From NCBI GenBank assembly GCA_009797885.1, contig WNKP01000007.1, positions 1-64,000 on the forward strand: DNA of 64,000 bases, written 5' to 3'. Below, piece after piece: positions 19,085 through 27,248 of the stretch. This DNA is from Flavobacteriaceae bacterium GF1 (GTDB lineage: Bacteria; Bacteroidota; Bacteroidia; Flavobacteriales; Flavobacteriaceae). Positions within the stretch are counted from its first letter, which is position 1. Each line of letters begins with the position of its first letter. A program made the translations under genes and the position numbers. Under the pieces are notes generated by a model. It did not search any database. It was not told the origin of the DNA and saw only the letters and a program-made list of their open reading frames with translations.

Positions 19085-19777
19085 TTATGGGTCAGGATAA
19101 GTCAGTAATAATAGGGCAACTTGAATTCCATCGTAAAGGACGTGCGCATAAACAAGTGGCATTAGTCGTTTCTTTTTCAAAAAGAAATAGCCACTTACCA
19201 TTCCTTTGATACCAATGGTTACCATCCCGTACGGGCCTTGACTCCAATGGGCCAAACCTATGATGATTGCTGAAATAAAAATGACCGTCATTGCCCAAAT
19301 AGGTCTTTTGGACCATTTCCATAAGCTGGTCAAAACAAATACTCTTATAAGCTCTTCGTACAGCGCAATTCCAAGCCAGAGCACAGGTCCAAACCAAACA
19401 AACATCAGGAGTGGGTTTTTCCTCATATCGAGCATTAGGCCCAATAGTTCCCTATTGGAATTGAACTGTAATACATTGGATAATGTCAGTCGTTCCAGAT
19501 AAAATAGAAGGAAATAGATAACGGTCAGAATGAGACCCCAAAAAATGTCAGTAGTCCATCTTCCTTTCCCCGAATTAAAATCGATCAGCTTTTCCTTAAG
19601 GAAAAACTTTTTTATGAAAACGAGTATTGCAATACTCAATCCTCCAAACAGTAAAGGATATGTGATAAGTTCAAGACTGGCAAAACCTGTTGATTGATGA
19701 TTTCTAATCCATAGCATCAGTCCAAATGGAATGAAGACAATAATGGATAAAGCAATTATCGATTTTATTTTGTTCAT
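19085..19777 (-). CDS. CPBP family intramembrane metalloprotease (CAAX protease/immunity-like)
   Basis: About 230 residues with six or so hydrophobic helices. Abi motif 1 reads ALYEELIRVFVLTSL (EExxR region) and motif 2 VIFISAIIIGLAHW (the FxxxH region), followed by a third motif near LVYAHVLYDGIQV. These Glu/His residues form the intramembrane zinc or catalytic site of type II CAAX proteases, in bacteria often linked to peptide processing or bacteriocin self-immunity. A GTG at 19792 lies in the flanking repeat box, so the ATG at 19777 (MNKIKSI) is preferred. It is the most distal cassette in the array. Confidence 0.75.
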   Translation of the reverse strand: MNKIKSIIALSIIVFIPFGLMLWIRNHQSTGFASLELITYPLLFGGLSIAILVFIKKFFLKEKLIDFNSGKGRWTTDIFWGLILTVIYFLLFYLERLTLSNVLQFNSNRELLGLMLDMRKNPLLMFVWFGPVLWLGIALYEELIRVFVLTSLWKWSKRPIWAMTVIFISAIIIGLAHWSQGPYGMVTIGIKGMVSGYFFLKKKRLMPLVYAHVLYDGIQVALLLLTYPDP

Positions 19778-19787
19778 TTTCCTCAAT

Positions 19788-19880
19788 GGCACACAACGAA
19801 CAATGATATACGGAATATGACCATAGGGACTATTCCTGCATATAACATGTTCGCCATGGTTTTAGTACCTCAGTTGTCGT
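19788..19880 (-). repeat. Degenerate attC-like spacer
   Basis: GGCACACAAC (19788-19797) is the 5' box of the CPBP cassette. Inner arms CGAACAATGATATA (19797-19810) and TATAACATGTTCG (19841-19853) are complementary apart from two one-base bulges. The outer box belonging to the peptidase gene is not clear. Confidence 0.35.
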
Positions 19881-19927
19881 TTTTTGAATTCTTTCACCCC
19901 ATTGCTAGCTGGCTTAACTGTCCCTAT

Positions 19928-21856
19928 TTATTTCTCGACATCCTTTACCGTCTCCTGCAACCATTTAAAGAATTCCCTTTGCCAGACCAAGCTGTTTTGG
20001 GCCGAAAGCACCCAGTGGTTCTCTTCGGGGAAAAACAAAAGCCTCGATGGTATACCCTGCAGTTGTGCCGCCTGAAAAGCTTCCAGTCCCTGTCCAATGG
20101 GTACCCTAAAATCCTTTCCTCCTTGAATAATAAGGATTGGAGTATCCCATTTATCAACAAAATTTATCGGATTGAATTCTGCATAGGTTTTTTGGGCAGC
20201 AGCATTTGCTTTATCCCAATACGCTCCACCAAGATCCCAATTCACAAAAAATAATTCTTCAGTGGTTCCATACATCGACCTCCAATTGAAAATACCGTCG
20301 TGCGATATAAATGATTGAAACCTACCTTCATGTCTTGAAGCCAAATAAAAAACGGAGTATCCTCCATAACTTGCCCCAACACAACCCAGTCTACTGGTAT
20401 CCACATAGGGTTCTTTGGCAATGGCATCAATGGCAGAAAGGTAATCGTCCATATTTTGCCCACCGTAATCCTTTGAGATTTGTTCGTTCCATTCAACACC
20501 ATGACCGGGCATGCCCCTTCTATTGGGGGCAACGATTATGTAGCCATTTGCAGCCATCAATTGAAAATTCCATCGGAACGAGTAAAATTGGGATAAAGCA
20601 CCTTGAGGCCCACCTTGACAATAGAGCAGGGTAGGGTATTTTTTAGTGGGGTCAAAATCCGGGGGATAAATCACCCAGGTAACCATATCCTTCCCATCGG
20701 TTGTTTTGACCATTCTCTTTTCTACCTTGGACATTTTGATGCCTTCATAGACTTCATTATTTGCTTCGGACAATTGTTTCATTGCACCAGTTGCGATATT
20801 TAGATTATAAATCTCAGTGGCATGATTCATATCCCTTCTGTACACAATTAAATGTTCCCCGCTTTGCCCTATGATCCCATTTACGTCAAATTGACCTTCA
20901 GAGATCTGTTTCGGCCTTGACGGGGTTCTGCTACCAACCGGAACATCAATCTCAAAGGCTTGGACCGTGCCACCAACAGGAGCGTTATAATAAATCTTTG
21001 ATCCATCTTTACTCCAAATAAAGCCATTGACCGTGCCATCCCAATCTTTGGTAAGGTTCACGTCTCCTTTTGGTAGCCTAACGATGATATCATTTTTATC
21101 GGACTCATAGCCATCCCTTTCCATTTGCAACCAGGCGAGGGTACCTTTGGAAGAAAATGCAGGATGCGTATCATAGCCTTTATTGTTCGCTGTCAGGTTT
21201 TTTGTTTGTCTTGTTTCTATATTATATTCATAGATATCTGAATTGGTGCTGACGGCATATTCCGTGCCCGCCAACTTTTTAGTGACGTACAAAACGCTTT
21301 TGGAATCGGGGCTCCATATATAATCTTCATCACCTCCAAATGGTTTCTGCGGACAATCAAAAGGTTCTCCCTCCATCAAATCAATTCCACTATCCTGGGT
21401 ATCGGTTGCAGATTGTAGCATGACATGGCTGTAGGCTCCATCTTCCCAAGTGTCCCAGTGTCTGTAGTTGAGTTGGTCATAGATGTAAACATTGGAATTG
21501 GGGACATCATCATAGTGATCCATGCCACTTACTTTCTGGAGTTTTACTTCTTTGGCCATTAATTTCCATTTTCCGTCCGGGGACAGATTTTTGCCCCTCA
21601 CCAACTTTCCTGCATCATCCAATGGCTTCAGATCTCCACCGTCTATGGAAACTGAAAATGTTTTACTCGAGCGGGTATTCGTCTTTAGATCAAAGGATGA
21701 GGTTTTGTAAACTACCTGCGACCCATCATTGGTTAGGCCCACAGCAGAAACCCTATTTAATTCAATGAGCTGCTCTGGTGTCATTACTTTGGATTGGCCG
21801 ATTCCAAAAGTTATCATGCCAGTGCTAAAGAGTAGTACTATCAAGTTTTTTTTCAT
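19928..21856 (-). CDS. S9 family prolyl oligopeptidase-like serine peptidase
   Basis: 642 residues with a signal peptide (LIVLLFSTGMITFGIGQS). An N-terminal seven-bladed propeller shows TolB/PD40-like repeats (SPDGKWKLMAKEV, WSPDSKSVLYVTKK, FSSKGTLAWLQMERD), followed by a C-terminal alpha/beta hydrolase: YPTLLYCQGGPQG (oxyanion region), nucleophile GCVGASYGGYSVFYL, catalytic Asp in IQGGKDFRVPIGQGLEAF and His in FPEENHWVLS. It is periplasmic and cleaves dipeptides or acyl-peptides (DPP5/acylaminoacyl-peptidase group). Unlike most array genes it is large, and its flanking boxes are eroded. Confidence 0.9.
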   Translation of the reverse strand: MKKNLIVLLFSTGMITFGIGQSKVMTPEQLIELNRVSAVGLTNDGSQVVYKTSSFDLKTNTRSSKTFSVSIDGGDLKPLDDAGKLVRGKNLSPDGKWKLMAKEVKLQKVSGMDHYDDVPNSNVYIYDQLNYRHWDTWEDGAYSHVMLQSATDTQDSGIDLMEGEPFDCPQKPFGGDEDYIWSPDSKSVLYVTKKLAGTEYAVSTNSDIYEYNIETRQTKNLTANNKGYDTHPAFSSKGTLAWLQMERDGYESDKNDIIVRLPKGDVNLTKDWDGTVNGFIWSKDGSKIYYNAPVGGTVQAFEIDVPVGSRTPSRPKQISEGQFDVNGIIGQSGEHLIVYRRDMNHATEIYNLNIATGAMKQLSEANNEVYEGIKMSKVEKRMVKTTDGKDMVTWVIYPPDFDPTKKYPTLLYCQGGPQGALSQFYSFRWNFQLMAANGYIIVAPNRRGMPGHGVEWNEQISKDYGGQNMDDYLSAIDAIAKEPYVDTSRLGCVGASYGGYSVFYLASRHEGRFQSFISHDGIFNWRSMYGTTEELFFVNWDLGGAYWDKANAAAQKTYAEFNPINFVDKWDTPILIIQGGKDFRVPIGQGLEAFQAAQLQGIPSRLLFFPEENHWVLSAQNSLVWQREFFKWLQETVKDVEK

Positions 21857-21918
21857 GATTATGGTGTTACGATTAAAGTTGTCCTAAAAATTGATTCGTG
21901 TTTATAGTATTTTGAACG

Positions 21919-21989
21919 TCACACAACGTTTGGTATATAAAGCCTAACCCCCAAATGGGAACGATGATCTTATAAACAGGGTCAGCATC
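21919..21989 (-). repeat. Degenerate attC-like spacer between S9 peptidase and sialidase-like genes
   Basis: The peptidase-side box is CACACAACG at 21920-21928. The sialidase-side box GTCAGCATC (21981-21989) matches GATGCTAAT at 23241-23249 in 7 of 9 positions, indicating a decayed cassette-specific pair. Confidence 0.4.
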
Positions 21990-23226
21990 AGAATTTGTTG
22001 AGCTGTAATTCCCACCACGTAAAACCTTCCCTACCCCCTTTGGAATTTTGTATGGTGGTCACCATTCCGAAATTTCCATTTTTGAGCGGGATTATTGGAA
22101 AATACTCACCTCCTGTGGCCCGCTGATAATCATCTGTTTGAAACCGGGACCAGATATCCAGCTTTTGGGGTTCCAAGGCATTGATCTGAATGTTTCCTTC
22201 CTCAATAGTAAGAATTGCTGCATGATGTCTAGTGTTTTCGTTAAAACCGGAAACCCAGGTGCAAAGAATTCCTTGTTCGCTCATTTCCATATAAGGAAAA
22301 TAGAGGGTATCCTTACTTTGTACGATGCTATGCTCCTCCCAAGCATTACCATTGGTATGGGTTGTTCCCAATTTCAGGGTATTGCCCTCACTCCAAAGCA
22401 AATAAAGCTTATCTTCCTGATCCCATACCGCAGGCTCTACCCACCTTGGGACTCCGCTAAAATCCTTTGTCCAGGTTCTTTTTCCGGGTATGGTAACCTC
22501 TTTCCATGATTTACCATTATCCAAGCTCAGACGGATCAAGTCGATACCTTCATCCATTTGCTGACCTGATGCGGACAACGGCGTAACCCGAACTGCCAAT
22601 TGTCCATTGGGACCGTTGGCAAGGAAACTGGAACCTCCTTTCTTGGATATATCAGGTCGGTTCAACCAAGTCTCCCCTTCATTAGTGCTTACGACATGAT
22701 GGATTCCTTTTCCATCGTTCCATATAATGTGAAGTGTCCCATCCGTGGTGGCCGTAATCCATGGTCTGTCATCATAGTCATTTTCTGAGATGGTTTTCCA
22801 ATTCCATGATTGCCCATCATCCTTACTTACGCCTACCGCAATGCGTTCCCCTTTCATACTTGAGTAATCAAAACCGTCCAAATTCTCAGGTAGTTGGGTA
22901 TAGGTCATGCTTAGTAGGTAGATATTCCCTTTCTTATCAATAAACAGGTCCACATCGGAATTTCCGATGGCCCCTTGATCTGTGGTCCCCACATCCACTT
23001 TTTGCCAGGTCTTCCCCTCATTAGTGCTTTTCCATAACTGGGGGCTACCACTTCCATTTCTATACCCTGAGACAAATAGCGTACCATTGGGATGCTCACA
23101 GACCATGGGTTCCCTTGCCAATGTGGTCATATGGTCAATCTTATTTTTTACAATCAGCTCCGTATGCGATTGCGCCATTGCTGATAGACTAAAGGAAGTC
23201 AAAATTATCAGTAACGATTTATTCAT
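21988..23226 (-). CDS. Secreted BNR-repeat exo-sialidase-like protein
   Basis: 412 residues with a signal peptide (LLIILTSFSLSAMAQS). Multiple BNR/Asp-box-like turns read SPQLWKSTNEGKTWQKV, VGVSKDDGQSWNWK, VVSTNEGETWLNR and LSLDNGKSWKEV, the hallmark SxDxGxxW of sialidase-type six-bladed propellers. The Arg triad of true sialidases was not confidently located, so a glycan-binding or non-sialidase glycosidase role is equally possible. Its stop lies at the cassette boundary box. Confidence 0.7.
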   Translation of the reverse strand: MNKSLLIILTSFSLSAMAQSHTELIVKNKIDHMTTLAREPMVCEHPNGTLFVSGYRNGSGSPQLWKSTNEGKTWQKVDVGTTDQGAIGNSDVDLFIDKKGNIYLLSMTYTQLPENLDGFDYSSMKGERIAVGVSKDDGQSWNWKTISENDYDDRPWITATTDGTLHIIWNDGKGIHHVVSTNEGETWLNRPDISKKGGSSFLANGPNGQLAVRVTPLSASGQQMDEGIDLIRLSLDNGKSWKEVTIPGKRTWTKDFSGVPRWVEPAVWDQEDKLYLLWSEGNTLKLGTTHTNGNAWEEHSIVQSKDTLYFPYMEMSEQGILCTWVSGFNENTRHHAAILTIEEGNIQINALEPQKLDIWSRFQTDDYQRATGGEYFPIIPLKNGNFGMVTTIQNSKGGREGFTWWELQLNKF

Positions 23227-23240
23227 TTTCTTGCTTTTTT

Positions 23241-23394
23241 GATGCTAATGGTCTTGTATATGATTGGTTACGGGAAAATCCTACTGGATTTTTCCTGCCT
23301 GTAGTAAAGATAATTGATTGCAGGAAATTCTAAGCCAGTGCCGATCTTGTCGAAATATGGAAATTCCGGCAGCAATGAGCTACAATGTTACAGC
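23241..23394 (-). repeat. attC-like element
   Basis: It begins GATGCTAATGGTCTTGTATA, close to the consensus half found at 30431 onward, and ends with GTTACAGC (23387-23394), which overlaps the stop codon of the membrane-protein gene. GTTACAGC is the exact complement of GCTGTAAC at 23909-23916. Confidence 0.55.
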
Positions 23395-23903
23395 AGATTT
23401 TTAGTTTTTAATACTCTTTTGGCAGCCTCTCTTGCCTCGTTGGTAAATTTTGAGTTTCCGTCAACGATTTCATTCAATTCAAGGATAGTTTTGTCCTTAA
23501 ATTTTGATTCAAAGGATTTTATCAGATTCTCGTTCAAAGTCCTTTCGTTCGTCCCTGCTTTTTCGGGTAAAAATTTGTCCATCTGTTTCTTGCTCACTGC
23601 GAAGAACAACATCAATAGGCCTAAAAAAATGGGATTTACTCCAACTCCCGCGAATCCAACTGTATAGGTGGTTATGTAAAAGTCCAAAAATCCGATTAGC
23701 CCGATTGTTAGGGTCAATGCATAAAATAAGAAGTAAACTTTTCTATTCGCAAAATAGAGAATCGTAGCTATTGTCAGACAACCCATTCCGATGTAGTGCT
23801 CGGTCGCGAAAACTTGGGTGGTTGTCAATGTAATTCCAAATGAAATCAGAACTAATACAATCGAAATGACTAGCGGTAATATGTTGAATTTAACTTTTGA
23901 CAA
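23388..23903 (-). CDS. Small integral membrane protein, unknown function (cassette gene)
   Basis: No family recognised. There are four hydrophobic helices (LPLVISIVLVLISFGIT, YIGMGCLTIATILYF, YFLFYALTLTIGLIG, VNPIFLGLLMLFFAV), then a charged cytoplasmic tail with DKTILELNEIVDGNSKFTNEAREAAKRVLK, a short helix pair often found at the end of small membrane proteins. An ATG at 23969 is rejected because its first 20 residues would be encoded by the attC-like repeat; the TTG at 23903 lies just inside the cassette boundary (23909). The perfect 8 bp boundary pair supports one cassette from 23387 to 23916. Confidence 0.6.
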   Translation of the reverse strand: MSKVKFNILPLVISIVLVLISFGITLTTTQVFATEHYIGMGCLTIATILYFANRKVYFLFYALTLTIGLIGFLDFYITTYTVGFAGVGVNPIFLGLLMLFFAVSKKQMDKFLPEKAGTNERTLNENLIKSFESKFKDKTILELNEIVDGNSKFTNEAREAAKRVLKTKNLL

Positions 23904-23908
23904 AATGT

Positions 23909-24040
23909 GCTGTAACGTTCTCGTGGATGGGCAGTAGCGGATTTTAAGTCGTTGCTTTGCGCAAGGCAATATACTTCAATAAAAAGAAAAAGCGGTTTGG
24001 GTACTAACCCAAACCGCTATTGCGTATACACATTGTTTTG
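23909..24040 (-). repeat. attC-like element with an internal terminator
   Basis: GCTGTAAC (23909-23916) is the 5' box of the preceding cassette. The inner halves TCGTGGATG and CGTATACACA are partly complementary, and the element ends in ATTGTTTTG (24032-24040). A strong transcription terminator is embedded at 23985-24018. Confidence 0.5.
23985..24018 (-). terminator. Rho-independent terminator downstream of TfoX/VOC genes
   Basis: A perfect 11 bp stem AGCGGTTTGGG (23991-24001) / CCCAAACCGCT (24008-24018) with a 6-nt loop. On the minus strand it is followed by TTTTTCTTTTT. It would stop transcripts from the 24666-24050 gene pair. Confidence 0.85.
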
Positions 24041-24049
24041 TATTGTGCT

Positions 24050-24286
24050 TCATTTTTCCAGCAACTCAAATTTTACATTTTCTGGAAGATCACGCCAATC
24101 CAAATCCAATAAAGCTCCTTGCAATGAATAAAGGTAATAGCATTTTGGAATGGTTTTATTTGGGTAATTATCGCAAATCTTTTGATAAGCCACCTTGGGT
24201 GTCATTTCGGCTAAATCGGCCAAGGTAAACACACCGATCTCATTCAGTCTTTTAGATATCGTCTTCCCGATATTCTTTGCTGTCAT
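24050..24286 (-). CDS. TfoX C-terminal-domain protein (helix-hairpin-helix-like)
   Basis: 78 residues matching only the C-terminal domain of TfoX/Sxy: NIGKTISKRLNEIGVFTLADLAEMTPKVAYQKICDNY, with PKCYYLYSLQGALLDLDWRDLP following. The domain is a helix-hairpin-helix-like fold. In full TfoX it accompanies an N-terminal competence-regulator domain absent here, so a regulator of competence is not implied. It overlaps the upstream VOC gene by 4 bp, so the two are translated together. Confidence 0.75.
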   Translation of the reverse strand: MTAKNIGKTISKRLNEIGVFTLADLAEMTPKVAYQKICDNYPNKTIPKCYYLYSLQGALLDLDWRDLPENVKFELLEK

Positions 24287-24666
24287 TCCTCCTGTGGTTT
24301 TGTAAAAGTGATAATGTCAATTCCAATTCCATTAGGGTCAATTATTGCAAAATGCCGGTCTCCCCATGGCTCATCCCTAATCTCAATTTCAATTGCAATT
24401 TCTTTGCTTTTGATTTCTTTGTAAACCTCATCAACATTGGTTACTTCGATAGTCAAATAAACTCCTTTTCCATTAAATGGCGTTTGGAAAATAGGTTTTT
24501 GACTGGGATGATTTGGCAACAGAAAACTGATTTCTGAAGATTTGTCCGGTGTGTGCATTAAAAGATAGAACTCATTTTCAAAAGCCACTCCAAAATCCAA
24601 AATTTGGGTGTAGAATTCCTTGGTTTCCTGTAATTTATCCGTTATAATTCCTGCGTTTAGCTTCAT
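24283..24666 (-). CDS. VOC superfamily (glyoxalase/bleomycin resistance-like) protein
   Basis: About 127 residues with the paired beta-alpha-beta-beta-beta pattern: LNAGIITDKLQETKEFYTQIL and FENEFYLLMH, then GVYLTIEVTNVDEVYKEIK and PWGDRHFAIIDPNGIGIDIITF. The terminal D-P-x-G-x module is the common VOC signature. Candidate metal ligands are incomplete (no first-strand His), so it may be a binding protein. The ATG at 24666 is preferred over a GTG at 24684. Confidence 0.8.
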   Translation of the reverse strand: MKLNAGIITDKLQETKEFYTQILDFGVAFENEFYLLMHTPDKSSEISFLLPNHPSQKPIFQTPFNGKGVYLTIEVTNVDEVYKEIKSKEIAIEIEIRDEPWGDRHFAIIDPNGIGIDIITFTKPQEE

Positions 24667-24689
24667 TTTGTTTGCTGTTTTCACATTTG

Positions 24690-24754
24690 CTTTATGATAA
24701 TTGGGGCGAATGCGGTTTTAAATTCATTCACATTCCACTTGTTTAGGTTGGGCA
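24690..24754 (-). repeat. Weak attC-like spacer
   Basis: GTTGGGCA (24747-24754) is the exact complement of TGCCCAAC at 25634-25641 beyond the AraC gene. Both fit the classical integron core boxes GTTRRRY and RYYYAAC. The inner arms are poorly preserved. Confidence 0.5.
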
Positions 24755-24801
24755 AATTTAGAATGTGTTGATTGGCAGGGATTGTAAAAATCGGACAAAG
24801 T

Positions 24802-25614
24802 CTAGTTGAAGGCTTCGGACGGTATTACACCGTAAAACCTTTTAAAATCTTTAATAAAATGGGCTTGGTCAAAAAAACCAACGTCAAAGTAAAGTTTATC
24901 TTCTTTAAGACTTTGTTTCGAGGGCCTTGCATTCAAAATGTACTGAAACCGTACGACATTACTAAATGATTTTGCAGTTGTGCCGATGTAATAATTAAAG
25001 ATTCTGCGAAGTTGTCGGGAACTCAAACCTGTATTTAAGTCTTTTTCAGTATCCAAATACCCATTTTTTTGAAAAATCAGGTTTAATGCGTCTAAAAAGC
25101 GGTGGTCACAATGAACAACTTTGTTTTTTAGACATCCGATTATTTTTTCGTTGAGGGCTTTTAAGATGGTTTGAAGTGAATCCGAAGGTTTGATGTCTGA
25201 CTTAATCCAGTCTGAAAAGTTTGGTAAAATTTTATGTAGTTCTTGGGATTGATTGCTTAAAGTTTTGGCATCGACACCATACAAATGTGTGAAAGCGGAA
25301 GGTAAAAACCGAATACCGATGTAATCGAACTCTTTTCCAATCTGGAATTCGGTATATTTTCGGCAAAATCCCATTATAAAACTTTCAGCTGGTCGTCTAT
25401 GGTCAAAAAAAATGTCAATACAACCATCGGATACCACTCGATAGCTGTAATCTTGGTCTAAGGATTTTTGTGTTTTAAGTTGCCAAAAGCAGTACACATA
25501 ATTCTCAATTTCTTTGTAAGGTTGGGCTTCTTGATAACTTATTTCGTCATCATTTTCTGAAACGGATGGTTGGATTGGTTTAAAGTATTTTCTTATGCTT
25601 TTTAGTTCGTTCAC
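24802..25614 (-). CDS. AraC family transcriptional regulator
   Basis: 270 residues. The N-terminal ligand/dimer region (NYVYCFWQLKTQKSL, VSDGCIDIFFDHRRPAESFIMG, YIGIRFLPSAFTHLYG) is typical of a DUF6597-like cupin. The C-terminal double HTH reads TGLSSRQLRRIFNYYIGTTAKSFSNVVRFQYILNA and LYFDVGFFDQAHFIKDFKRFYGVIPSEA. It is a single-gene cassette with a perfect 8 bp boundary pair; target unknown. Confidence 0.88.
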   Translation of the reverse strand: MNELKSIRKYFKPIQPSVSENDDEISYQEAQPYKEIENYVYCFWQLKTQKSLDQDYSYRVVSDGCIDIFFDHRRPAESFIMGFCRKYTEFQIGKEFDYIGIRFLPSAFTHLYGVDAKTLSNQSQELHKILPNFSDWIKSDIKPSDSLQTILKALNEKIIGCLKNKVVHCDHRFLDALNLIFQKNGYLDTEKDLNTGLSSRQLRRIFNYYIGTTAKSFSNVVRFQYILNARPSKQSLKEDKLYFDVGFFDQAHFIKDFKRFYGVIPSEAFN

Positions 25615-25633
25615 TGCGTTTTTTTTAGCATTA

Positions 25634-25739
25634 TGCCCAACGGTCCCGTGTATGGCTTGGTTGGGGACTTTTCATATGGGCTGGGCGTAGTCGAAACATG
25701 GAAATTCCGAGCGCAATACGTATACAGCGCGTTGCGGCC
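25634..25739 (-). repeat. attC-like element
   Basis: GCCCAACGGTCCCGTGTATG (25635-25654) and ATACGTATACAGCGCGTTGC (25716-25735) form imperfect inverted arms. The loop holds GGGCGTAGTCGAAAC, a flavobacterial REP-like motif. The GCCCAAC box is the canonical integron R consensus. Confidence 0.6.
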
Positions 25740-25741
25740 AG

Positions 25742-26560
25742 TTATTTTTTAGCAATCGTCCGTCTTGCCCTTTTAATTATTTTTTCCGTTTCCTTCGTTG
25801 GTGATTCTTTCTGCCATTTTTCACACAATTGAATCACAAAATCTGGTTTGGATTTGCTTGCATCATTTAACCAATTTCCAACACTATCCTGAACGTACTT
25901 GGAGGTATCGGACTTCAGTTTTTCCAAAATGGGCAATGCACTTTCAGGATTGTCCTTTAGTTGTTCAATATGTTTGCACCAAACTCCTCTTGGTCGGGTT
26001 GATTCCGTTGTGAACCGTCTTATATTTTCATCTTCATTAGTGGCCCAATCACTCAATATTTTGATGGATTCTTCCAGGTTTCTGTCAATTGCAGGTCGTA
26101 ACGCCATCCATACGACTTCCCGAACTCCAAAATGACCATCGGCAACCAATTTTTGCGATTTGGTTAATTTTTCGCGAATGGTTAAATCTTCATTCAATCC
26201 TATGAGGTAAGGTGCATAGCAACGAACCGAGTCGGACAAATGAGCGCTTAGTTTGTCCAGTATGTCGTCAAGAGTTGTCGTTTTTGCATACCATTGAAAA
26301 ATTGTTGAACCCACCAGTTTGGTTGTATTCATTGCAGAGGGTTTGTTTTGGGATTCAATTTTTTTGGAAATCAGGGCGATTTTGTCCTGTTCGATCCCTA
26401 ATTCTGGAAATACGGTTTTTATGAGTTTTACATGGTCAACAGCCAACCACTCGGTCAGGTTTACTGTTTCTACTTTTCCATTGTTCAGTAATTCCAAGAC
26501 TTCTGAAGGAATGTCCTGAGCTTTTCTTGCTCCTTTTCGACTGATTAGTGCTTCGTTCAT
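25742..26560 (-). CDS. DNA alkylation repair (AlkD-like HEAT repeat) protein
   Basis: 272 residues, nearly all alpha-helical HEAT repeats (VREVVWMALRPAIDRNLEESIKILSDWATNEDENIRRFTTE and PILEKLKSDTSKYVQDSVGNWLNDASKSKPDFV). The family hallmark after the middle repeats is STRPRGVWCKHI, corresponding to the conserved RP-W segment. AlkD-type glycosylases excise bulky or charged N-alkyl purines without base flipping. The catalytic Asp/Trp cannot be placed with certainty, so activity is likely but not certain. A single-gene array unit; boundary boxes GTTGCGGCC and GGGCTACAAC match only weakly. Confidence 0.8.
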   Translation of the reverse strand: MNEALISRKGARKAQDIPSEVLELLNNGKVETVNLTEWLAVDHVKLIKTVFPELGIEQDKIALISKKIESQNKPSAMNTTKLVGSTIFQWYAKTTTLDDILDKLSAHLSDSVRCYAPYLIGLNEDLTIREKLTKSQKLVADGHFGVREVVWMALRPAIDRNLEESIKILSDWATNEDENIRRFTTESTRPRGVWCKHIEQLKDNPESALPILEKLKSDTSKYVQDSVGNWLNDASKSKPDFVIQLCEKWQKESPTKETEKIIKRARRTIAKK

Positions 26561-26579
26561 TTTGCGGTTTTCCCCTAAT

Positions 26580-26713
26580 GGGCTACAACGGTCATGAATA
26601 ACCGTCCGTTAGGGGTTTGAAGTTACCATTTTTCGGTTTAGAACGGACATTGGAAATTCCGAATGTGCTGACGTTTTTGGTCAGTACACCGTGTGCGGTT
26701 ATAGCTTGTTGCC
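26580..26713 (-). repeat. attC-like element
   Basis: GGCTACAACGGTCATGAATAACCG (split at 26581-26604) pairs with CGGTTATAGC...GTTGCC (26696-26713). The inner ATAACCG/CGGTTAT arms are perfect over 7 bp and the outer arms are GGCnACAAC/GTTGCC. Confidence 0.6.
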
Positions 26714-26721
26714 TGCAGGCT

Positions 26722-26931
26722 TTATTCCAACTCTTCGCAGTAAAACCCGTCCATTCTCAAATGAAAGCATATGAGTTTGGCAATGTTCTTTCTACTCTCA
26801 ACCCTCAAAATGTTGTCGCAATCTTCCAAATCATAGTTCCATGTGCAATTCGGAATTAAAGTGCGCAGTAGTTCATTGACGCTTCTTATATCTTGAGGTT
26901 CAATAGAGGTCTTAAAAACATAAATATTCAT
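26722..26931 (-). CDS. Small conserved-looking protein, unknown function
   Basis: 69 residues: MNIYVFKTSIEPQDIRSVNELL, then NCTWNYDLEDCDNILRVES and a Cys-containing C-terminus (FHLRMDGFYCEEL). The beta-alpha-beta-beta-alpha-beta pattern resembles a ferredoxin-like or metallochaperone-type fold without the CxxC metal motif. It overlaps the DUF3817-like gene by 4 bp and so belongs to the 27722-26722 operon. Confidence 0.6.
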   Translation of the reverse strand: MNIYVFKTSIEPQDIRSVNELLRTLIPNCTWNYDLEDCDNILRVESRKNIAKLICFHLRMDGFYCEELE

Positions 26932-27248
26932 CGACCTGTCTTTTTGTGAATCGGTTTCAGAATCTTAAGGTCGATGTAAAATGTTCCAAATGGAATGATA
27001 CAGGCCAACAATACTTTCCAGGTTGTTTGTCTGAATTTCCACCCATATTCCGTCCCTACACTAATGGTGTTGAAAACGAACAACAGGAAAAGTATGCCGT
27101 GAATAGGGCCTAAAACTGAGGAAAGTTGGGTAATACCGAAAATATACTTGAGCGGAACGGATACAAAGACCAACCCGAGCAATGACAATCCTTCCAAGAT
27201 TGCCAATAAACGAAGCCTGCCGATATTGGAAACAAGGAATTTGTTCAT
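26928..27248 (-). CDS. DUF3817-like integral membrane protein
   Basis: 106 residues, three TM helices: GRLRLLAILEGLSLLGLVFVSVPLKY, LGPIHGILFLLFVFNTI and WKVLLACIIPFGTFYIDLKIL. The GPIHG and E-G-x-S-x-L patterns are hallmarks of the DUF3817 family; its function is unknown. It abuts the preceding four-helix gene (stop at 27249) and is translationally coupled to the 69-residue gene. Confidence 0.75.
   Translation of the reverse strand: MNKFLVSNIGRLRLLAILEGLSLLGLVFVSVPLKYIFGITQLSSVLGPIHGILFLLFVFNTISVGTEYGWKFRQTTWKVLLACIIPFGTFYIDLKILKPIHKKTGR

Noticed and set aside
21988-23226. Confirmed sialidase
   Set aside because: Asp-box turns are clear, but the catalytic Arg triad and Tyr/Glu pair were not located, so only 'sialidase-like' is claimed.
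24050-24286. Competence regulator TfoX
   Set aside because: Only the C-terminal domain is present; the N-terminal regulator domain is absent.
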